Shown here: one piece after another, positions 35,201-44,348 of the stretch | Layout: each line of letters opens with the position of its first letter | Numbering within the stretch: the stretch's first letter is position 1 | NCBI GenBank assembly: GCA_022826045.1 | Contig: JAJDVQ010000013.1 | Coordinates: forward strand, 1-64,000 | Direction of reading: 5' to 3' | Length of the DNA stretch: 64,000 nucleotides | Origin: Acidimicrobiia bacterium | GTDB lineage: Bacteria; Actinomycetota; Acidimicrobiia; Acidimicrobiales; Poriferisodalaceae | Made by a program: the position numbers and the translations under genes | The notes under the pieces: generated by a model | Told to the model about the DNA's origin: nothing | The model's input: only the letters and a program-made list of their open reading frames with translations | Database searches by the model: none

Positions 35201-35785
35201 GACCGGGTGGAGCGCACGGACGACGGCGCGTTGGTGGTCATCGACTACAAGACCGGTTCGCCGCGCAGCTACCGGGGCCTGACGCCCGCCACTGCGCCGC
35301 GGACGTCCGAGCCAGATCCCACGCTGCGAGGCACGAAACTGCAGCTTCCCGTCTATGCGCTCGCTGCGGCTGAGCACTTTCGCGGCGCCGCGACCGTCGG
35401 CGCAGCAGATCACGCCGCCTACTGGTTCATCTCGAGCCGGCCCGGTTACTGGACTTGGATCGATCTCGCTGTCGACGACGAGGTGATGCGGCGGTTCGCC
35501 CAGGTGGTCGAAGTCATCGTGGCGGGCATCCGCGGCGGTGTGTTCCCCGGCTATGCCCGCCCCGGTGACGATCGCCTGCCCTTCGTGGCATGCCCGTACT
35601 GCGATCCCGACGGCATCAGTTCGGGCGATGTCCGCAACGACTGGATGCGCAAGCGGCACCAGCCGCTGCTCGAGGGCTTCAGCCGCCTGGCCGAGCCTGA
35701 CGAACACGACGCACTTGGCGCCGCGGCCGATGCCGACCCTGACGCTGCGTCACCGCGCGGGCGCTGCGTGGGCGGGCCGCGGTGA
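32243..35785 (+). CDS. addB: AddB-like helicase/nuclease subunit (PD-(D/E)XK)
   Basis: 1180-residue protein of the AddB/RexB-like type, the second subunit of a double-strand-break end-processing complex. The N-terminal two-thirds have a degenerate helicase fold with no P-loop lysine near PSNYTGLALRRAFAL. Conserved segments include GHVNGAIDIVVDRTYVVGLA and EGIFPSRPVPDSLINEDERR. The C-terminal third is a RecB-type nuclease: RLEHWATCPRRYLFEDLLG, then VVIDYKTGSPRSY, then a Cys pair in VACPYCDPDG, consistent with the AddB iron-sulfur staple although four ligands are not obvious. The start is a GTG at 32243. It overlaps addA by four bases. Confidence 0.85.
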   Translation: MATDTMTDEVPRSGSASESEGVRVVPVAFGMPARQALAALAAEAKTGDPLRPVTVVVPSNYTGLALRRAFALGVTDEGDEAPGDTARATGGGIAAFDTLTFGALADRLAGPSLQAAGRRPHGAMVLTAAVREALRHDAALFGPVADHHRTAEALAGTYSELRDLSPRQLKQVAATSTRAAAVVAICERIRSLLAPEWYDTSELLQAAAAHAESAQPGALAFDPGEFVLYLPRRLSVPEARLVRALGLWTLAARRMPLHVLVGVTGDHAADASARAVCERLGVGLPAHEAMPPTGTRIMSVTDPDEEARTVVRAVVADLDEGVAPGRTAVFYAAAEPYGRMLEEQFEAAGVLTYGSTARTLGESIYGRFALGLSALADDGGTPFLGRREVFDLLAGAKIPRRQPRQRNAEEHFFVPDSAWERLARAAHVVSGDDWEVRLSAHAELLESQARPRAHGEASADTQAAWLRRQARECRAAAEFAAELRDRVQQGRQHRTWRSLCDWMRASLRRYLGAVGRDGWTQDWPPWERSAAERVEGVLDRLADLGTVERRVTLGVMRRALEVELGQPHGRSGTEGTGVYVGHVNGAIDIVVDRTYVVGLAEGIFPSRPVPDSLINEDERRALGGALAQQTDATAEQHRALLAAMAGARHACTLLLPRGDLRRNCEYVPSRLLIDTARRLERAARGGDAAANPAGRSESGQEYFADGLVDGDSLSAAALDSAVDGIIEAPSYLAGIRSAGFPATVTEYDAASLLGHCASGRPVASHALWRDPALRRGVSLTDARASSEFTRFDGNLARVIDADGALAKVMSATRLEHWATCPRRYLFEDLLGIKAVEEPEDILRLSPLERGHLMHESIDRFLQPLIANRQSAGRDAPVALSGPGRMPPGPQRPPSDEDRDELVAIGRELADQREAQGLTGSPLLWQRDRAAILSDLAEMLERDGDKHRPPRGEIEGSEFRFGFADSAAGAVAFDLADGHTVRFRGVIDRVERTDDGALVVIDYKTGSPRSYRGLTPATAPRTSEPDPTLRGTKLQLPVYALAAAEHFRGAATVGAADHAAYWFISSRPGYWTWIDLAVDDEVMRRFAQVVEVIVAGIRGGVFPGYARPGDDRLPFVACPYCDPDGISSGDVRNDWMRKRHQPLLEGFSRLAEPDEHDALGAAADADPDAASPRGRCVGGPR

Positions 35786-38700
35786 GTGCGGCGACCGGCG
35801 CCGAGCCGGCAGCGGTAGCCGATCATTCCGTACGCGAGCGCGTCGTGCACGACGTCGGCTCGACGATGTTCGTGGAGGCCGGCGCTGGCACCGGCAAGAC
35901 CACCGCGCTGGTCGGTCGCATCGTCGAGCTGGTGTCGGGCGAGCATGCCGTGCCGATCAGCGCGATTGCGGCCATCACGTTCACCGAGAAGGCCGCCGCC
36001 GAATTGCGCAATCGAATCCGCGCGGAGCTGAACGCCCGATTGGCAGGGTCGCAGGACGCCCGGACGTGCCAGCAGTTGCGTGACGCGCTCGACGGGCTCG
36101 ACAGTGCAGCCATCTCGACGCTGCACAGCTTCGCTCGCCGCATCCTCAGCGAGCATCCCATCGAAGCCGGACTGCCGCCGCTGTTCGAGACGCTTGATCA
36201 GATCACGAGCGACGTCGAGTTCGACGATCGCTGGCGCAGTTTCGTCAACGGGCTCCTGGCCGACCACGATGCGCTGTGGCTCGTGCAGATGCTCGACGCG
36301 GCCGGCGTGACGCCAGCCGATCTGCGCGAGATAGGCGCTGCCTTCGGCGCCAACTGGGACCGCATCAGGCAGCCGGACCGCCCATTCGAGCCGGCGCCGC
36401 TGCAGATCGACGGTCTGGTGGCCCGCGGCAGCGCGCTGTGCGCGCGCAGGCGCGAGTGCAGCGATCCCGGCGACAAGGCGCTGGCCCGCTTCGGACAGCT
36501 CGAAGAGTTCGTGGCTCGCCTGCGATGGGCGCGCAGCGACGCCGAGGCGCTGGGGGTGCTGCTCGATGCCGAAGACTCCCGCCACGGCGTCCCCAAGATC
36601 GGCAACCGTCGCAGGGGAACAGGGCAGGCCCAGAACTGGAAGGACATCGCGTCGGTGCGCGAGGACTTCACTGCATTGCGCGTGCTCTGCACCGAGACGG
36701 CAGCCGAAGCGCTGCAGCAGGTGATCTCTGCGTGGTGCAGCCACGTCGCCCGCTTCACCATCGAAGCCGCAGAGCAGCGGCGTGCCAGCGGGCGGCTGGA
36801 GTTCCACGACCTGCTGGTTCGCGCACGCGACCTGCTGAAGTCATCGCATGATGCCCGCGACTCGCTGCACCGGCGGTACCGGCACCTGCTGCTCGACGAG
36901 TTCCAGGACACCGACCCGATCCAGATCGAGATCGCAACGCGCATCGCTGCCGTGGTGGATGCCGACGAGTCCGTGCCCGACGGCTGGCGGCACATCGACA
37001 CCGTGGACGGGCAGCTGTTCTTCGTCGGCGATCCCAAACAGTCGATCTACCGGTTCCGTCGGGCCGACATCAGCCTGTATCTCGATGCCAAGGACAGCTT
37101 CACGAGCTCGCAGCCTCAGACGGCGCTGGTCACGAACTTCCGCACGACGGAGCCGATCATCGAATGGGTCAATCACGCCTTCGGCCGGCTGATGGCTGCC
37201 CGCGGCGTCGATCCGGTCGATCAGCTCGCACCCCCGGCACACGACGCCGGCGCCGAACCGGCGGCGGCAGCCGACGCAGCGCCGCAGCATTCGGAGCGAC
37301 TTCACCCCGAGTATGCACCCCTGCACGCATCGAGATCGGCAGTGGGCCACGGGCCGGCAGTCGTGACGCTGGGCCTGAGCGGCCATGGCGATATCAGTGC
37401 GCAAGCCATTCGCGAGGTTGAGGCCGCCGACATCGCCAGCGCCATCACCGAGATCCTCGCGAATCAGTGGTCCGTCGAGGACCGTCACCGCGGCGGCGAG
37501 CGGCCAGCCCGCCTCGGCGACATCGCCATCCTCATCCCGACGCGGACATGCCTGCCGCAGCTTGAAGCGGGACTGACAGCAGCGCAGGTGCCGTATCGCC
37601 TCGACGCATCGGAGTTCGTGTGGCGCTCCCGGACGGTGCGTGATCTGCTGATGTGCCTGCGGGCCGTTGCCGACCCCGACGACGCTCTCGCGGTCGCGAA
37701 CGCGCTGCGCACGCCGCTGTACGGGTGCGGCGACGACGACCTGTACACGTACTGCCGAGCGGTCGGGTCGTGGAGTCTCTTCGCTTCCGATTTCTCCGCA
37801 GTGCCGGGCGGCGCCGAGCACCCGGTGGCACTAGGCATCCAGCACCTGCGGCGTCTCTACGACGAGCATGCCGTTGTCGCCCCGTCGGTGCTGCTCGACC
37901 GGCTGGTACGCGAGCGGCGCGTCGTCGAGCAGGCCGCAGCCGGGCGGCGAACCCGCCAAGTCTGGCGACATGTGCGCTACGTCATCGATCAGGCGCGGGC
38001 ATGGTCGCACAGTCAGCAAGGAGGCTTGCGGCAGTTCCTCCGCTGGGCCTCGATGCAGGCGTCCGAACGCGCCAAAGTCACCGAGGCAATCCTTCCCGAA
38101 TCTGACGACGACTCGGTCAGGGTGATGACGGTTCACGCAGCGAAAGGACTCGAGTTCCCGATCGTGATCGTGGCGGGCCTCCAAGGCGGCAACCGGTCGC
38201 GGCCGTCGCTCGTGGGCTTCACCGGCGCTGACCACGACGGCCCCGAACACTGCTGCGGCGCTGCCGCAGTGCGCCTGCGCGCCGGCGCCGAGACAGCCGG
38301 CTACGCACTCTGGGCCGAACGCGAGAAGACAGCGGATCACTTCGAGCGCATCCGGCTGCTGTACGTGGCCTGCACCCGCGCACGCGACCACCTGATCGTG
38401 TCGTTGCATCGCCCGCTGCCGCCCGCGAACGCGGACACCGCGCAGCAGCCGCGCAGCAAACCCAGTTCGCAGCTGCTCTTCGAAGCGATGCCGAAGCTCG
38501 ACGCCGGGACGGTGGCGAGCGCTCGCGGCTGGGACTACCGAGAGGCCCCGGGCGATGCGACGGTTGCCCTGCAGGCCGCCGACACCGCGGCCTCGCGCAG
38601 CGGGCTTCCCGAGCGCGGCGACTGGCTTGCGCGACGGGAGCGAGCTGTGCGATCAACGAGAGTTCGCTCGGCGCTCAGCGCCACCTTCATTGCTCGCGGC

Positions 38701-39501
38701 GGTGCCGCTGCGGTCGGCGGCGGAGGACCTCACCAAGTCAGTCCGCACGCGAGCCCCCGCGGCGACAGTCCGCCGGCCCGCGGCCCGGACGACATCGGCC
38801 CGACCCACGACGGGCTCAGCGCAGATCCAGTCGATGCACGCCATGCCGGCAAGGACGCGCCCGACGAACATCTCGGCGACGAGGGGCCTCCTGCACGCCG
38901 CGGGCGTGGCGCGACGGCAGTGGGCAAGGCAGTGCACGGTGTGCTCCAAGCCGTCGATCTGGCCGACGGCGAAGCGCTCGACGAGTTGGCCGCTGCACAA
39001 GCCGTTGTCGAAGGCGTGGCAAACCGAGCCGAGGAGGTCGCCGACTATGTCCGCTCTGCTCTGGCCAGCGACGAGGTGCAGTGTGCCGCTGCGGGGCGAT
39101 GCTGGCGCGAGGTGTACGTGGCCGCTCCGGCAACGCCGACTGCGTCATCGTCGGGTGCTGCCTCGGGTCCGGTTGTGGAGGGCTACATCGACCTGCTGTT
39201 CGAGGACGGCCAGTCCGACGGGCTCGTCGTTGTCGACTACAAGACCGATGCGCTCGGCGCGATGCCCGGCGCCGACCACGAACGTGCCGAGCAGTATCGG
39301 CGGCAGGTCACCGTCTACGCATGGTGCCTCGAACGGGCGACCGGCCTTCCGGTCGCCCGTGTGGTACTGCTGTACCTGCGCGCCGACGGCACGCCGGCTC
39401 ACGCTGATGCGCTGGGGGGCGAAGCGCTGCGCCAAGCGATCGATGATGTGGCCGAGCGCGCAGCCGAACTCGCCCAAGCACCCGACGAGTCGACGTCGTA
39501 G
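35782..39501 (+). CDS. addA: AddA-like UvrD-type helicase/nuclease
   Basis: 1239-residue superfamily 1 helicase-nuclease, partner of AddB in recombinational repair and degradation of linear foreign DNA. Motifs in order: Walker A AGAGTGKTTALVGRI, motif Ia ITFTEKAAAELRNRIR, motif II LLLDEFQDTDPIQ, motif III FVGDPKQSIYRFRRAD, motif IV LVTNFRT, motif V VMTVHAAKGLEFPIV, motif VI RLLYVACTRARDHL. The nuclease domain near the C-terminus has VVDYKTDAL. A 120-residue low-complexity, proline/glycine-rich stretch before the nuclease is unusual. Its GTG start overlaps the addB stop (GTGA). The pair sits directly beside the accessory island. Confidence 0.92.
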   Translation: MSAATGAEPAAVADHSVRERVVHDVGSTMFVEAGAGTGKTTALVGRIVELVSGEHAVPISAIAAITFTEKAAAELRNRIRAELNARLAGSQDARTCQQLRDALDGLDSAAISTLHSFARRILSEHPIEAGLPPLFETLDQITSDVEFDDRWRSFVNGLLADHDALWLVQMLDAAGVTPADLREIGAAFGANWDRIRQPDRPFEPAPLQIDGLVARGSALCARRRECSDPGDKALARFGQLEEFVARLRWARSDAEALGVLLDAEDSRHGVPKIGNRRRGTGQAQNWKDIASVREDFTALRVLCTETAAEALQQVISAWCSHVARFTIEAAEQRRASGRLEFHDLLVRARDLLKSSHDARDSLHRRYRHLLLDEFQDTDPIQIEIATRIAAVVDADESVPDGWRHIDTVDGQLFFVGDPKQSIYRFRRADISLYLDAKDSFTSSQPQTALVTNFRTTEPIIEWVNHAFGRLMAARGVDPVDQLAPPAHDAGAEPAAAADAAPQHSERLHPEYAPLHASRSAVGHGPAVVTLGLSGHGDISAQAIREVEAADIASAITEILANQWSVEDRHRGGERPARLGDIAILIPTRTCLPQLEAGLTAAQVPYRLDASEFVWRSRTVRDLLMCLRAVADPDDALAVANALRTPLYGCGDDDLYTYCRAVGSWSLFASDFSAVPGGAEHPVALGIQHLRRLYDEHAVVAPSVLLDRLVRERRVVEQAAAGRRTRQVWRHVRYVIDQARAWSHSQQGGLRQFLRWASMQASERAKVTEAILPESDDDSVRVMTVHAAKGLEFPIVIVAGLQGGNRSRPSLVGFTGADHDGPEHCCGAAAVRLRAGAETAGYALWAEREKTADHFERIRLLYVACTRARDHLIVSLHRPLPPANADTAQQPRSKPSSQLLFEAMPKLDAGTVASARGWDYREAPGDATVALQAADTAASRSGLPERGDWLARRERAVRSTRVRSALSATFIARGGAAAVGGGGPHQVSPHASPRGDSPPARGPDDIGPTHDGLSADPVDARHAGKDAPDEHLGDEGPPARRGRGATAVGKAVHGVLQAVDLADGEALDELAAAQAVVEGVANRAEEVADYVRSALASDEVQCAAAGRCWREVYVAAPATPTASSSGAASGPVVEGYIDLLFEDGQSDGLVVVDYKTDALGAMPGADHERAEQYRRQVTVYAWCLERATGLPVARVVLLYLRADGTPAHADALGGEALRQAIDDVAERAAELAQAPDESTS

Positions 39502-39527
39502 AGATCGCTGCTTCGACGTCCCCTGCG

Positions 39528-40898
39528 CTAGAGCGCGCGGGGTGGGGGCTGGTAGCCGCCGGTGAGCTCGCCGATGCGACGAGCCAGCGCCATCGTGGTG
39601 CGATCGCCGCCGTAGGGGCCGACCACTTGGAATCCCACCGGGAGGCCTTGGGTGGTGAGGCCCAGCGGCGGCACGGTGGCGGGCAGGTACGACATGCCGG
39701 TCAGGATCGTCCAGCGGGTCATCTCGATGTAGGGCCGCTCGATGCCGTTCGCGGCGATGCGGCGCTCGGCGAAGGTTCCTTCCTGCATGTGGTCGAAGGG
39801 CGGGTGGAAGCTCACCGGCATGAGAATGGCGTCGTAGCCGGTGAAGAAGTCTGCCCACTTGCGACGGCACTCCTCCCGCGCCATGTGACGCTCGAGCCAC
39901 TCGCGATGACCCGGTCCTTCGCCGCGGCCCGCAAGCGTCATGGCAGCCCGCACCAGCCACAACCCGGTCTCCCACGCCGGCAGCGGGTCGATATCGGGCC
40001 GCGCCGCGTGGTCGACGCTCACGCCGCTGTCCTCGAGGGCTGCGACAGCCGCGTTCATCACCTCGAGCACGTCACCGTCGACCGGGCAGTACTCGTCGTC
40101 GAGCCACGCCGCGACACGCAGGCCGCCGACGTCATCCGGTGAAGGCGGCATCTGCGGCACCCACGGCACCTCGGTGCGCAACAGCACGTCGAACAGCAAT
40201 TCCAGGTCGTCGCAGCTGCGCGCCAGCGGGCCGAACACGTTGATGTCGGGCTCGGTGGTGCCGCCGCGCAGGTGATCGAGGTAGCCGGTGGTTGGGATCA
40301 CCCCGAAGCTCGGCTTGTGACCCCAGATGCCGTTGTACGAAGCCGGGAATCGGATCGAACCGCCGATGTCGGTGCCGATCTCGAAGCCGGTGAAACCCAT
40401 GGCGGTCGCCGCTGCGGCACCTCCCGAGGAGCCGCCGGGCACCTTCGTCAGATCCCACGGGTTGCTGGTGGTGCCGAACAGGTCGTTGAACGACTGGTTG
40501 TCGGCCGACCAGCGCGGCAGGTTGGTCTTGCCGATCACGATCGCTCCCGCAGCACGGCAGGCAGCCACGACTGCCGCATCGGTGTCGGGCACGTTGCCGG
40601 TCAGCTCCCGCGCCCCACCGGTCGAGCGGATGCCTTCGGTCATCAAGGCGTCCTTGGCGGTGAACGGGACTCCGTGCAGCGGCCCGAGCGTGGCACCGCC
40701 CGCCTGCGCAGCATCAGCAGCAGCGGCGCGCTCGAGCGCCGCTTCGAAGTCGCGGGTGACCACCGCGTTGATGTCGCCGTCGAGCCGCTCGATGCGGTCG
40801 ATGACGTGGGCGGTCAGCTCGCGGCTCGACAGCTCCCCCGCAGCCACTGCCGCTGCCTGCTCGCTCGCACTCCACAGTCCCGGGTCATCGCTCGCCAT
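39528..40898 (-). CDS. Amidase-signature family amidase
   Basis: 456-residue amidase hydrolysing a carboxamide. The Ser-cisSer-Lys triad is visible: lysine in VPFTAKDALMTEG, the first serine in KVPGGSSGGAAAA and the second in IGTDIGGSIRFPA. The downstream GIWGHKPSFGVIPTTGY is typical. The C-terminus (PPLGLTTQGLPVGFQVVG) is complete. Residues 1-40 look like AtzF/GatA-type helices, but no GatB or GatC is nearby, so it is not a tRNA amidotransferase subunit. ATG at 40898; a longer frame to 41165 overlaps the LLM gene. It is probably co-transcribed with that LLM oxidoreductase. Confidence 0.88.
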   Translation of the reverse strand: MASDDPGLWSASEQAAAVAAGELSSRELTAHVIDRIERLDGDINAVVTRDFEAALERAAAADAAQAGGATLGPLHGVPFTAKDALMTEGIRSTGGARELTGNVPDTDAAVVAACRAAGAIVIGKTNLPRWSADNQSFNDLFGTTSNPWDLTKVPGGSSGGAAAATAMGFTGFEIGTDIGGSIRFPASYNGIWGHKPSFGVIPTTGYLDHLRGGTTEPDINVFGPLARSCDDLELLFDVLLRTEVPWVPQMPPSPDDVGGLRVAAWLDDEYCPVDGDVLEVMNAAVAALEDSGVSVDHAARPDIDPLPAWETGLWLVRAAMTLAGRGEGPGHREWLERHMAREECRRKWADFFTGYDAILMPVSFHPPFDHMQEGTFAERRIAANGIERPYIEMTRWTILTGMSYLPATVPPLGLTTQGLPVGFQVVGPYGGDRTTMALARRIGELTGGYQPPPRAL

Positions 40899-41011
40899 CT
40901 CGTCCCCTGATCCCCACGCGCCGATACAACCCGGCGTCGCGCCGACGTTAGTTCTGACATCGCAGGCAGGTTCTGAGTGGAGCGCCGTCGTGGCGGGGTC
41001 GGCCTCAGTGC

Positions 41012-42070
41012 TTACCCGGTGATCTGCCGGTAGGCGTCGATCACCGTTGCGAGCTCGGCAGGCGTTGCGCCGTGCATGAGCACGGCGTCGCAGCCGAGGT
41101 CGATCTGGCGTCTCACCGCCGCGGCGCATTCGGCGGGCGTACCCGCTGCCATCGGGGCCAGCCATTCATCCGGCAAGAGCGTGCCGATGTGCTCGAGCTC
41201 GGCAACCGTGGCTGTGCCGTCGATCGGGGCGAGGAACTTGGCCACGACCTCGTCCGCGCGGAACTGCGCCAGCACATCGGGGTCCCAGCGATTCACTCGC
41301 ACCAGCACATCGCCGTAGTACTGCAGGTAGGTAGCCAAGCGTCCGATCGTCTTGCGCAGCCGCAGCTCGGGCGGCACCTCGTCGCTGACCACGACGAAGC
41401 ATGACCACACATTCACCTCGGCCGGATCGCGTCCGGCCTGCTCGGCCGCCACCGACACTGCGTCCACTGAGCGCACCACGGTCTCGTCGGAATAGAACGG
41501 ATGCAGGATGACGTCGTCGAAACAGCGCCCGCCCAGCGCCAGCGTGTTCGGCCCCATTGCCCCGAGAGCCAAGGGCAAATGCTCGTCGAGCGTCTGGTCG
41601 AGCAGCAGGATCGGAACGCGGCCGGTCGGACCGTCGTAGTCGCCGATGATCTCGCCCCGGAACAACCGGCGCATCATCAAGGCGAAGTCCTCCAACTCGG
41701 CCGTGGTGACGGGCTCGAGGCCCATGATCTGCTGCGCCACAGCGACACCGCGCCCGAAGCCCATCGTGAACCGGCCGTCGGCCAGGCTCTGCACCGTGAG
41801 CGCGAGGCCCGCCGTGAGCGTCGGGTGGCGGGTGTTGATGTTCGTGACTCCCAGCGTGATGCCAATGGAGCTCGTGACCGCGGCGGCAGCGCCGCAGATG
41901 GCGCCGGCCTCCTTGCGATTAGGTCGTTCTCCGAGAAACGCCCTGCCGAGCCCCATTGCTTCGGCAGCTTGAATCTCGGTGAGGGCCTCCGCAGAGTCAT
42001 CGGCATCGCCAGGCAGCATGTAGAAGCCCAGCTCGGGAAACTCTTGCGTTGACACTGCTCTGTCCGACAT
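41012..42070 (-). CDS. LLM-class F420-dependent oxidoreductase
   Basis: 352-residue luciferase-like flavin/F420 oxidoreductase. PELGFYMLPGDADDSAEAL begins the barrel; SIGITLGVTNINTRHPTLTA and DGRFTMGFGRGVAVAQQIMG are the class-defining segments, followed by LALGAMGPNTLALGGRCFDD. This subgroup shares features with the F420-dependent methylene-H4MPT reductase-like oxidoreductases. The substrate is unknown. The ATG at 42070 is intact; 113 bases separate it from the amidase downstream. Confidence 0.83.
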   Translation of the reverse strand: MSDRAVSTQEFPELGFYMLPGDADDSAEALTEIQAAEAMGLGRAFLGERPNRKEAGAICGAAAAVTSSIGITLGVTNINTRHPTLTAGLALTVQSLADGRFTMGFGRGVAVAQQIMGLEPVTTAELEDFALMMRRLFRGEIIGDYDGPTGRVPILLLDQTLDEHLPLALGAMGPNTLALGGRCFDDVILHPFYSDETVVRSVDAVSVAAEQAGRDPAEVNVWSCFVVVSDEVPPELRLRKTIGRLATYLQYYGDVLVRVNRWDPDVLAQFRADEVVAKFLAPIDGTATVAELEHIGTLLPDEWLAPMAAGTPAECAAAVRRQIDLGCDAVLMHGATPAELATVIDAYRQITG

Positions 42071-42162
42071 CTGCGAGACACTAGGACACCGTTCGCGCGT
42101 GACATCGATTCATCGGCTGCATGCGGCGCGCAGCAGGTGCACGGCCGCCTGACCGCTCGCCG

Positions 42163-43584
42163 CTACTCGGTGCGCTCGACGATGAACAGCGTCTGTTCCG
42201 GCTTGCCGACGACGACCGCGAGATGCTCGCCCGCCCTGCCGACCTCGCCATTGACGTGGTCCAGCTCCTCGTCGGCGATCGGGCAGACCTCCCACGTCTG
42301 TCTGCCACGCCGCAGCATCGCCATGCCCCCGCTGACGTGCACCGTCGTGGCGACATCCATGACGGTGGTCTGGTGCAGGGCCACGGTTGCGGCACCCCCG
42401 TCTGCCGATCGACTGGGAGTCAGCTGCAGCGCAGGCACCGTGTACGTCGGCGGGCTCATGGTCGTCCACTCCAAGTCAGCACCGGATGCTGCGGCGGCAT
42501 CGGCATCGGAGCGAGCCACGTTCGGCCAGTGATCCGCGAACCCCCCGTCCAGCCGCGCAAGCGGCCAGCTGTCACGCCAGATCTCGCCGAGTTCCTCCAG
42601 TTCGGCGACGAGTTTCGCTGCCGCACCGGTCGGCGCCTCGAACTCCGCTGGGCCTGTGCATTGCTCGTCCAGCCACAGGCGCTCGACGCGCTCGAGTTCG
42701 ATGGCGGTGTCGGTGACGCGAATCCGGGCATCGAGCAGCTCCCACCCCACCGTCGGCGGTGTGTCGTCATCGACGCGCACGTAGCTCCACTGCTCGCCTG
42801 TGCGGACCGCCACCACCTGCTCACGTGCGCAGTCGAGCGGCCGAACCACGCCGAGCACGGCAATGCGCCCGGGTCTGGACAGATCGACCGCCACGACGTC
42901 CATGTCATCGGGCAGGCCCACCGACTGCCAGTCCGCGCCGTCGTACGCGTACCAGTTGCCGGCAGCGCGGGCGACGGCGTGCGCGCCGCTGAACGAGTAG
43001 CGCATGTCTGCGCCCTCGGCCGCTGGCGGCGGATTCACGATCGACACGGTCGTGGCGAACACTGCCGCTTCGGAGTCGCTGCTGGCCGGCGGCTTGCTGT
43101 CCCAATTCTCCGACTCGCCAGCTATCGCCGGTTCGAGCGTCTCGCCGACGGGCGGCGTGGCGGCGCCATCCGCTGCGTCCTCCAACAGCTCCGCTGCGTC
43201 CTGCTGGGAATCGTCGTCGCTCGCCGCCGCCGCGGTCACGATCTCGGCGGCAGCCTCGTCGGCCATTTCCTCCTCGGCCATGTCCTCTTCAGCGACGCTG
43301 AATGCGACAGCAGCAGTCGTCGCCGACATGGGCTCGGCCGCCTCCTGCTGCTCGGCGGCCACCACGGAGTCGCTGAGTTCATCAAGCCCGCCGCCTCGCA
43401 GCGACACCACGCCGACAAGTGCAACCGCCGCGAGCGCACAGGCGCCCATGCCGCCGCGCACCGCGTTGCGTCGACGCTGCAGTCGGGCTGCGCGCGCCTG
43501 GACGCCCGCGAGCGAGCCCGAGCCCACCGGCATCTCCGATGCTGCGCTGCGCAGCCGCCCGCGGAGGAGGTCCTCGTCGGTCAC
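42163..43584 (-). CDS. Anti-sigma-factor-like single-pass membrane protein
   Basis: 473 residues. Residues 1-40 are a charged cytoplasmic segment (TDEDLLRGRLRSAASEMPVG, then QRRRNAVRGG), residues 44-62 one transmembrane helix (MGACALAAVALVGVVSL), followed by a very acidic linker of about 100 residues and a globular outer domain of unknown fold. The gene starts with a GTG overlapping the stop of the ECF sigma factor gene by four bases. By family knowledge such partners usually bind and restrain the sigma factor; no zinc-binding anti-sigma motif is present, so the role is inferred from coupling and topology. Confidence 0.6.
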   Translation of the reverse strand: MTDEDLLRGRLRSAASEMPVGSGSLAGVQARAARLQRRRNAVRGGMGACALAAVALVGVVSLRGGGLDELSDSVVAAEQQEAAEPMSATTAAVAFSVAEEDMAEEEMADEAAAEIVTAAAASDDDSQQDAAELLEDAADGAATPPVGETLEPAIAGESENWDSKPPASSDSEAAVFATTVSIVNPPPAAEGADMRYSFSGAHAVARAAGNWYAYDGADWQSVGLPDDMDVVAVDLSRPGRIAVLGVVRPLDCAREQVVAVRTGEQWSYVRVDDDTPPTVGWELLDARIRVTDTAIELERVERLWLDEQCTGPAEFEAPTGAAAKLVAELEELGEIWRDSWPLARLDGGFADHWPNVARSDADAAAASGADLEWTTMSPPTYTVPALQLTPSRSADGGAATVALHQTTVMDVATTVHVSGGMAMLRRGRQTWEVCPIADEELDHVNGEVGRAGEHLAVVVGKPEQTLFIVERTE

Positions 43585-44255
43585 GACCCGTCCCTTGCAT
43601 CAGGTGCTGCTTCCAGCACGTTGCGCAGCTGTTCCAGACCGCGGCTGAGACGGCTCTTGACGGTGCCCGTCGCGATGCCGAGCGCATCGGCAGTCTCGGC
43701 CACCGACCAGTCCAGGTAGAAGCGGGCCACAATCACCGCGCGATGCGAATCATTGAGCGTCGCCAACGCCCGCTCGAGGTCCACGTCGCGCGTCCGGTCC
43801 TCGGTGGCGTGCGGCTGGGCCAGCAGGGGTCGCCGTTCTCGTTCCCGGCGAACCCGTCGCAGCCACGACCGCGCCCAATTCAGCCCGACGCGGAATACCC
43901 AACCCTGCGGATTCGCGTAGGCGCTGACCTGTCCCCAGCGCTGGCACGCGCGTGCAAATGCCTCGTCGGCTGCTTCGGCGCCGAGCGCGCTGTCGCGCAG
44001 TGCCATCCCGAGCGCCCGCGCCAACTCGTCGCGATGGGCCGCATAGAAGTCCTCGAAGCGGACCGCCACCGCATCGATGGGGCCGGCCCCGGTCGACGGC
44101 CCGCCCTCAGCCGCGCTCACCGTCAGTCCTGGGCGGATGGCGGCCGAGCCGATCGTGCTCGATTCCGTCATCGGAGCAGCCATCAGCGAAACATCGGGAC
44201 GCAGACCCCAGCTCATCACTGCCGGAATCGTCAATGCAACGGGCGCGCCAGCCAT
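43581..44255 (-). CDS. ECF RNA polymerase sigma factor
   Basis: 224-residue extracytoplasmic-function sigma factor of the actinobacterial SigE-like type. Region 2 includes FYAAHRDELARALGMAL, EAADEAFARACQRWGQV and NPQGWVFRVGLNWARSWLRR; region 4 carries LNDSHRAVIVARFYLDWSVA and the helix-turn-helix IATGTVKSRLSRGLEQL. About 70 extra residues precede region 2, so the true start may be internal (an ATG at MTESST). It is coupled to a downstream membrane protein that is the likely anti-sigma factor. The target regulon is unknown. Confidence 0.85.
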   Translation of the reverse strand: MAGAPVALTIPAVMSWGLRPDVSLMAAPMTESSTIGSAAIRPGLTVSAAEGGPSTGAGPIDAVAVRFEDFYAAHRDELARALGMALRDSALGAEAADEAFARACQRWGQVSAYANPQGWVFRVGLNWARSWLRRVRRERERRPLLAQPHATEDRTRDVDLERALATLNDSHRAVIVARFYLDWSVAETADALGIATGTVKSRLSRGLEQLRNVLEAAPDARDGS

Positions 44256-44348
44256 GCCAAGTCCCCACGAAGACTGCCTATCCCTTCAGACTCCTGCCGG
44301 ACTGTTTCGGTTCCATGAAGATCGTTGCATGAACGTCATGGCCGACGG

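Noticed and set aside
39528..40898. Possible GatA subunit of the tRNA amidotransferase
   Set aside because: No gatB or gatC neighbours, and the operon partner is an LLM oxidoreductase; a stand-alone amidase is more likely.
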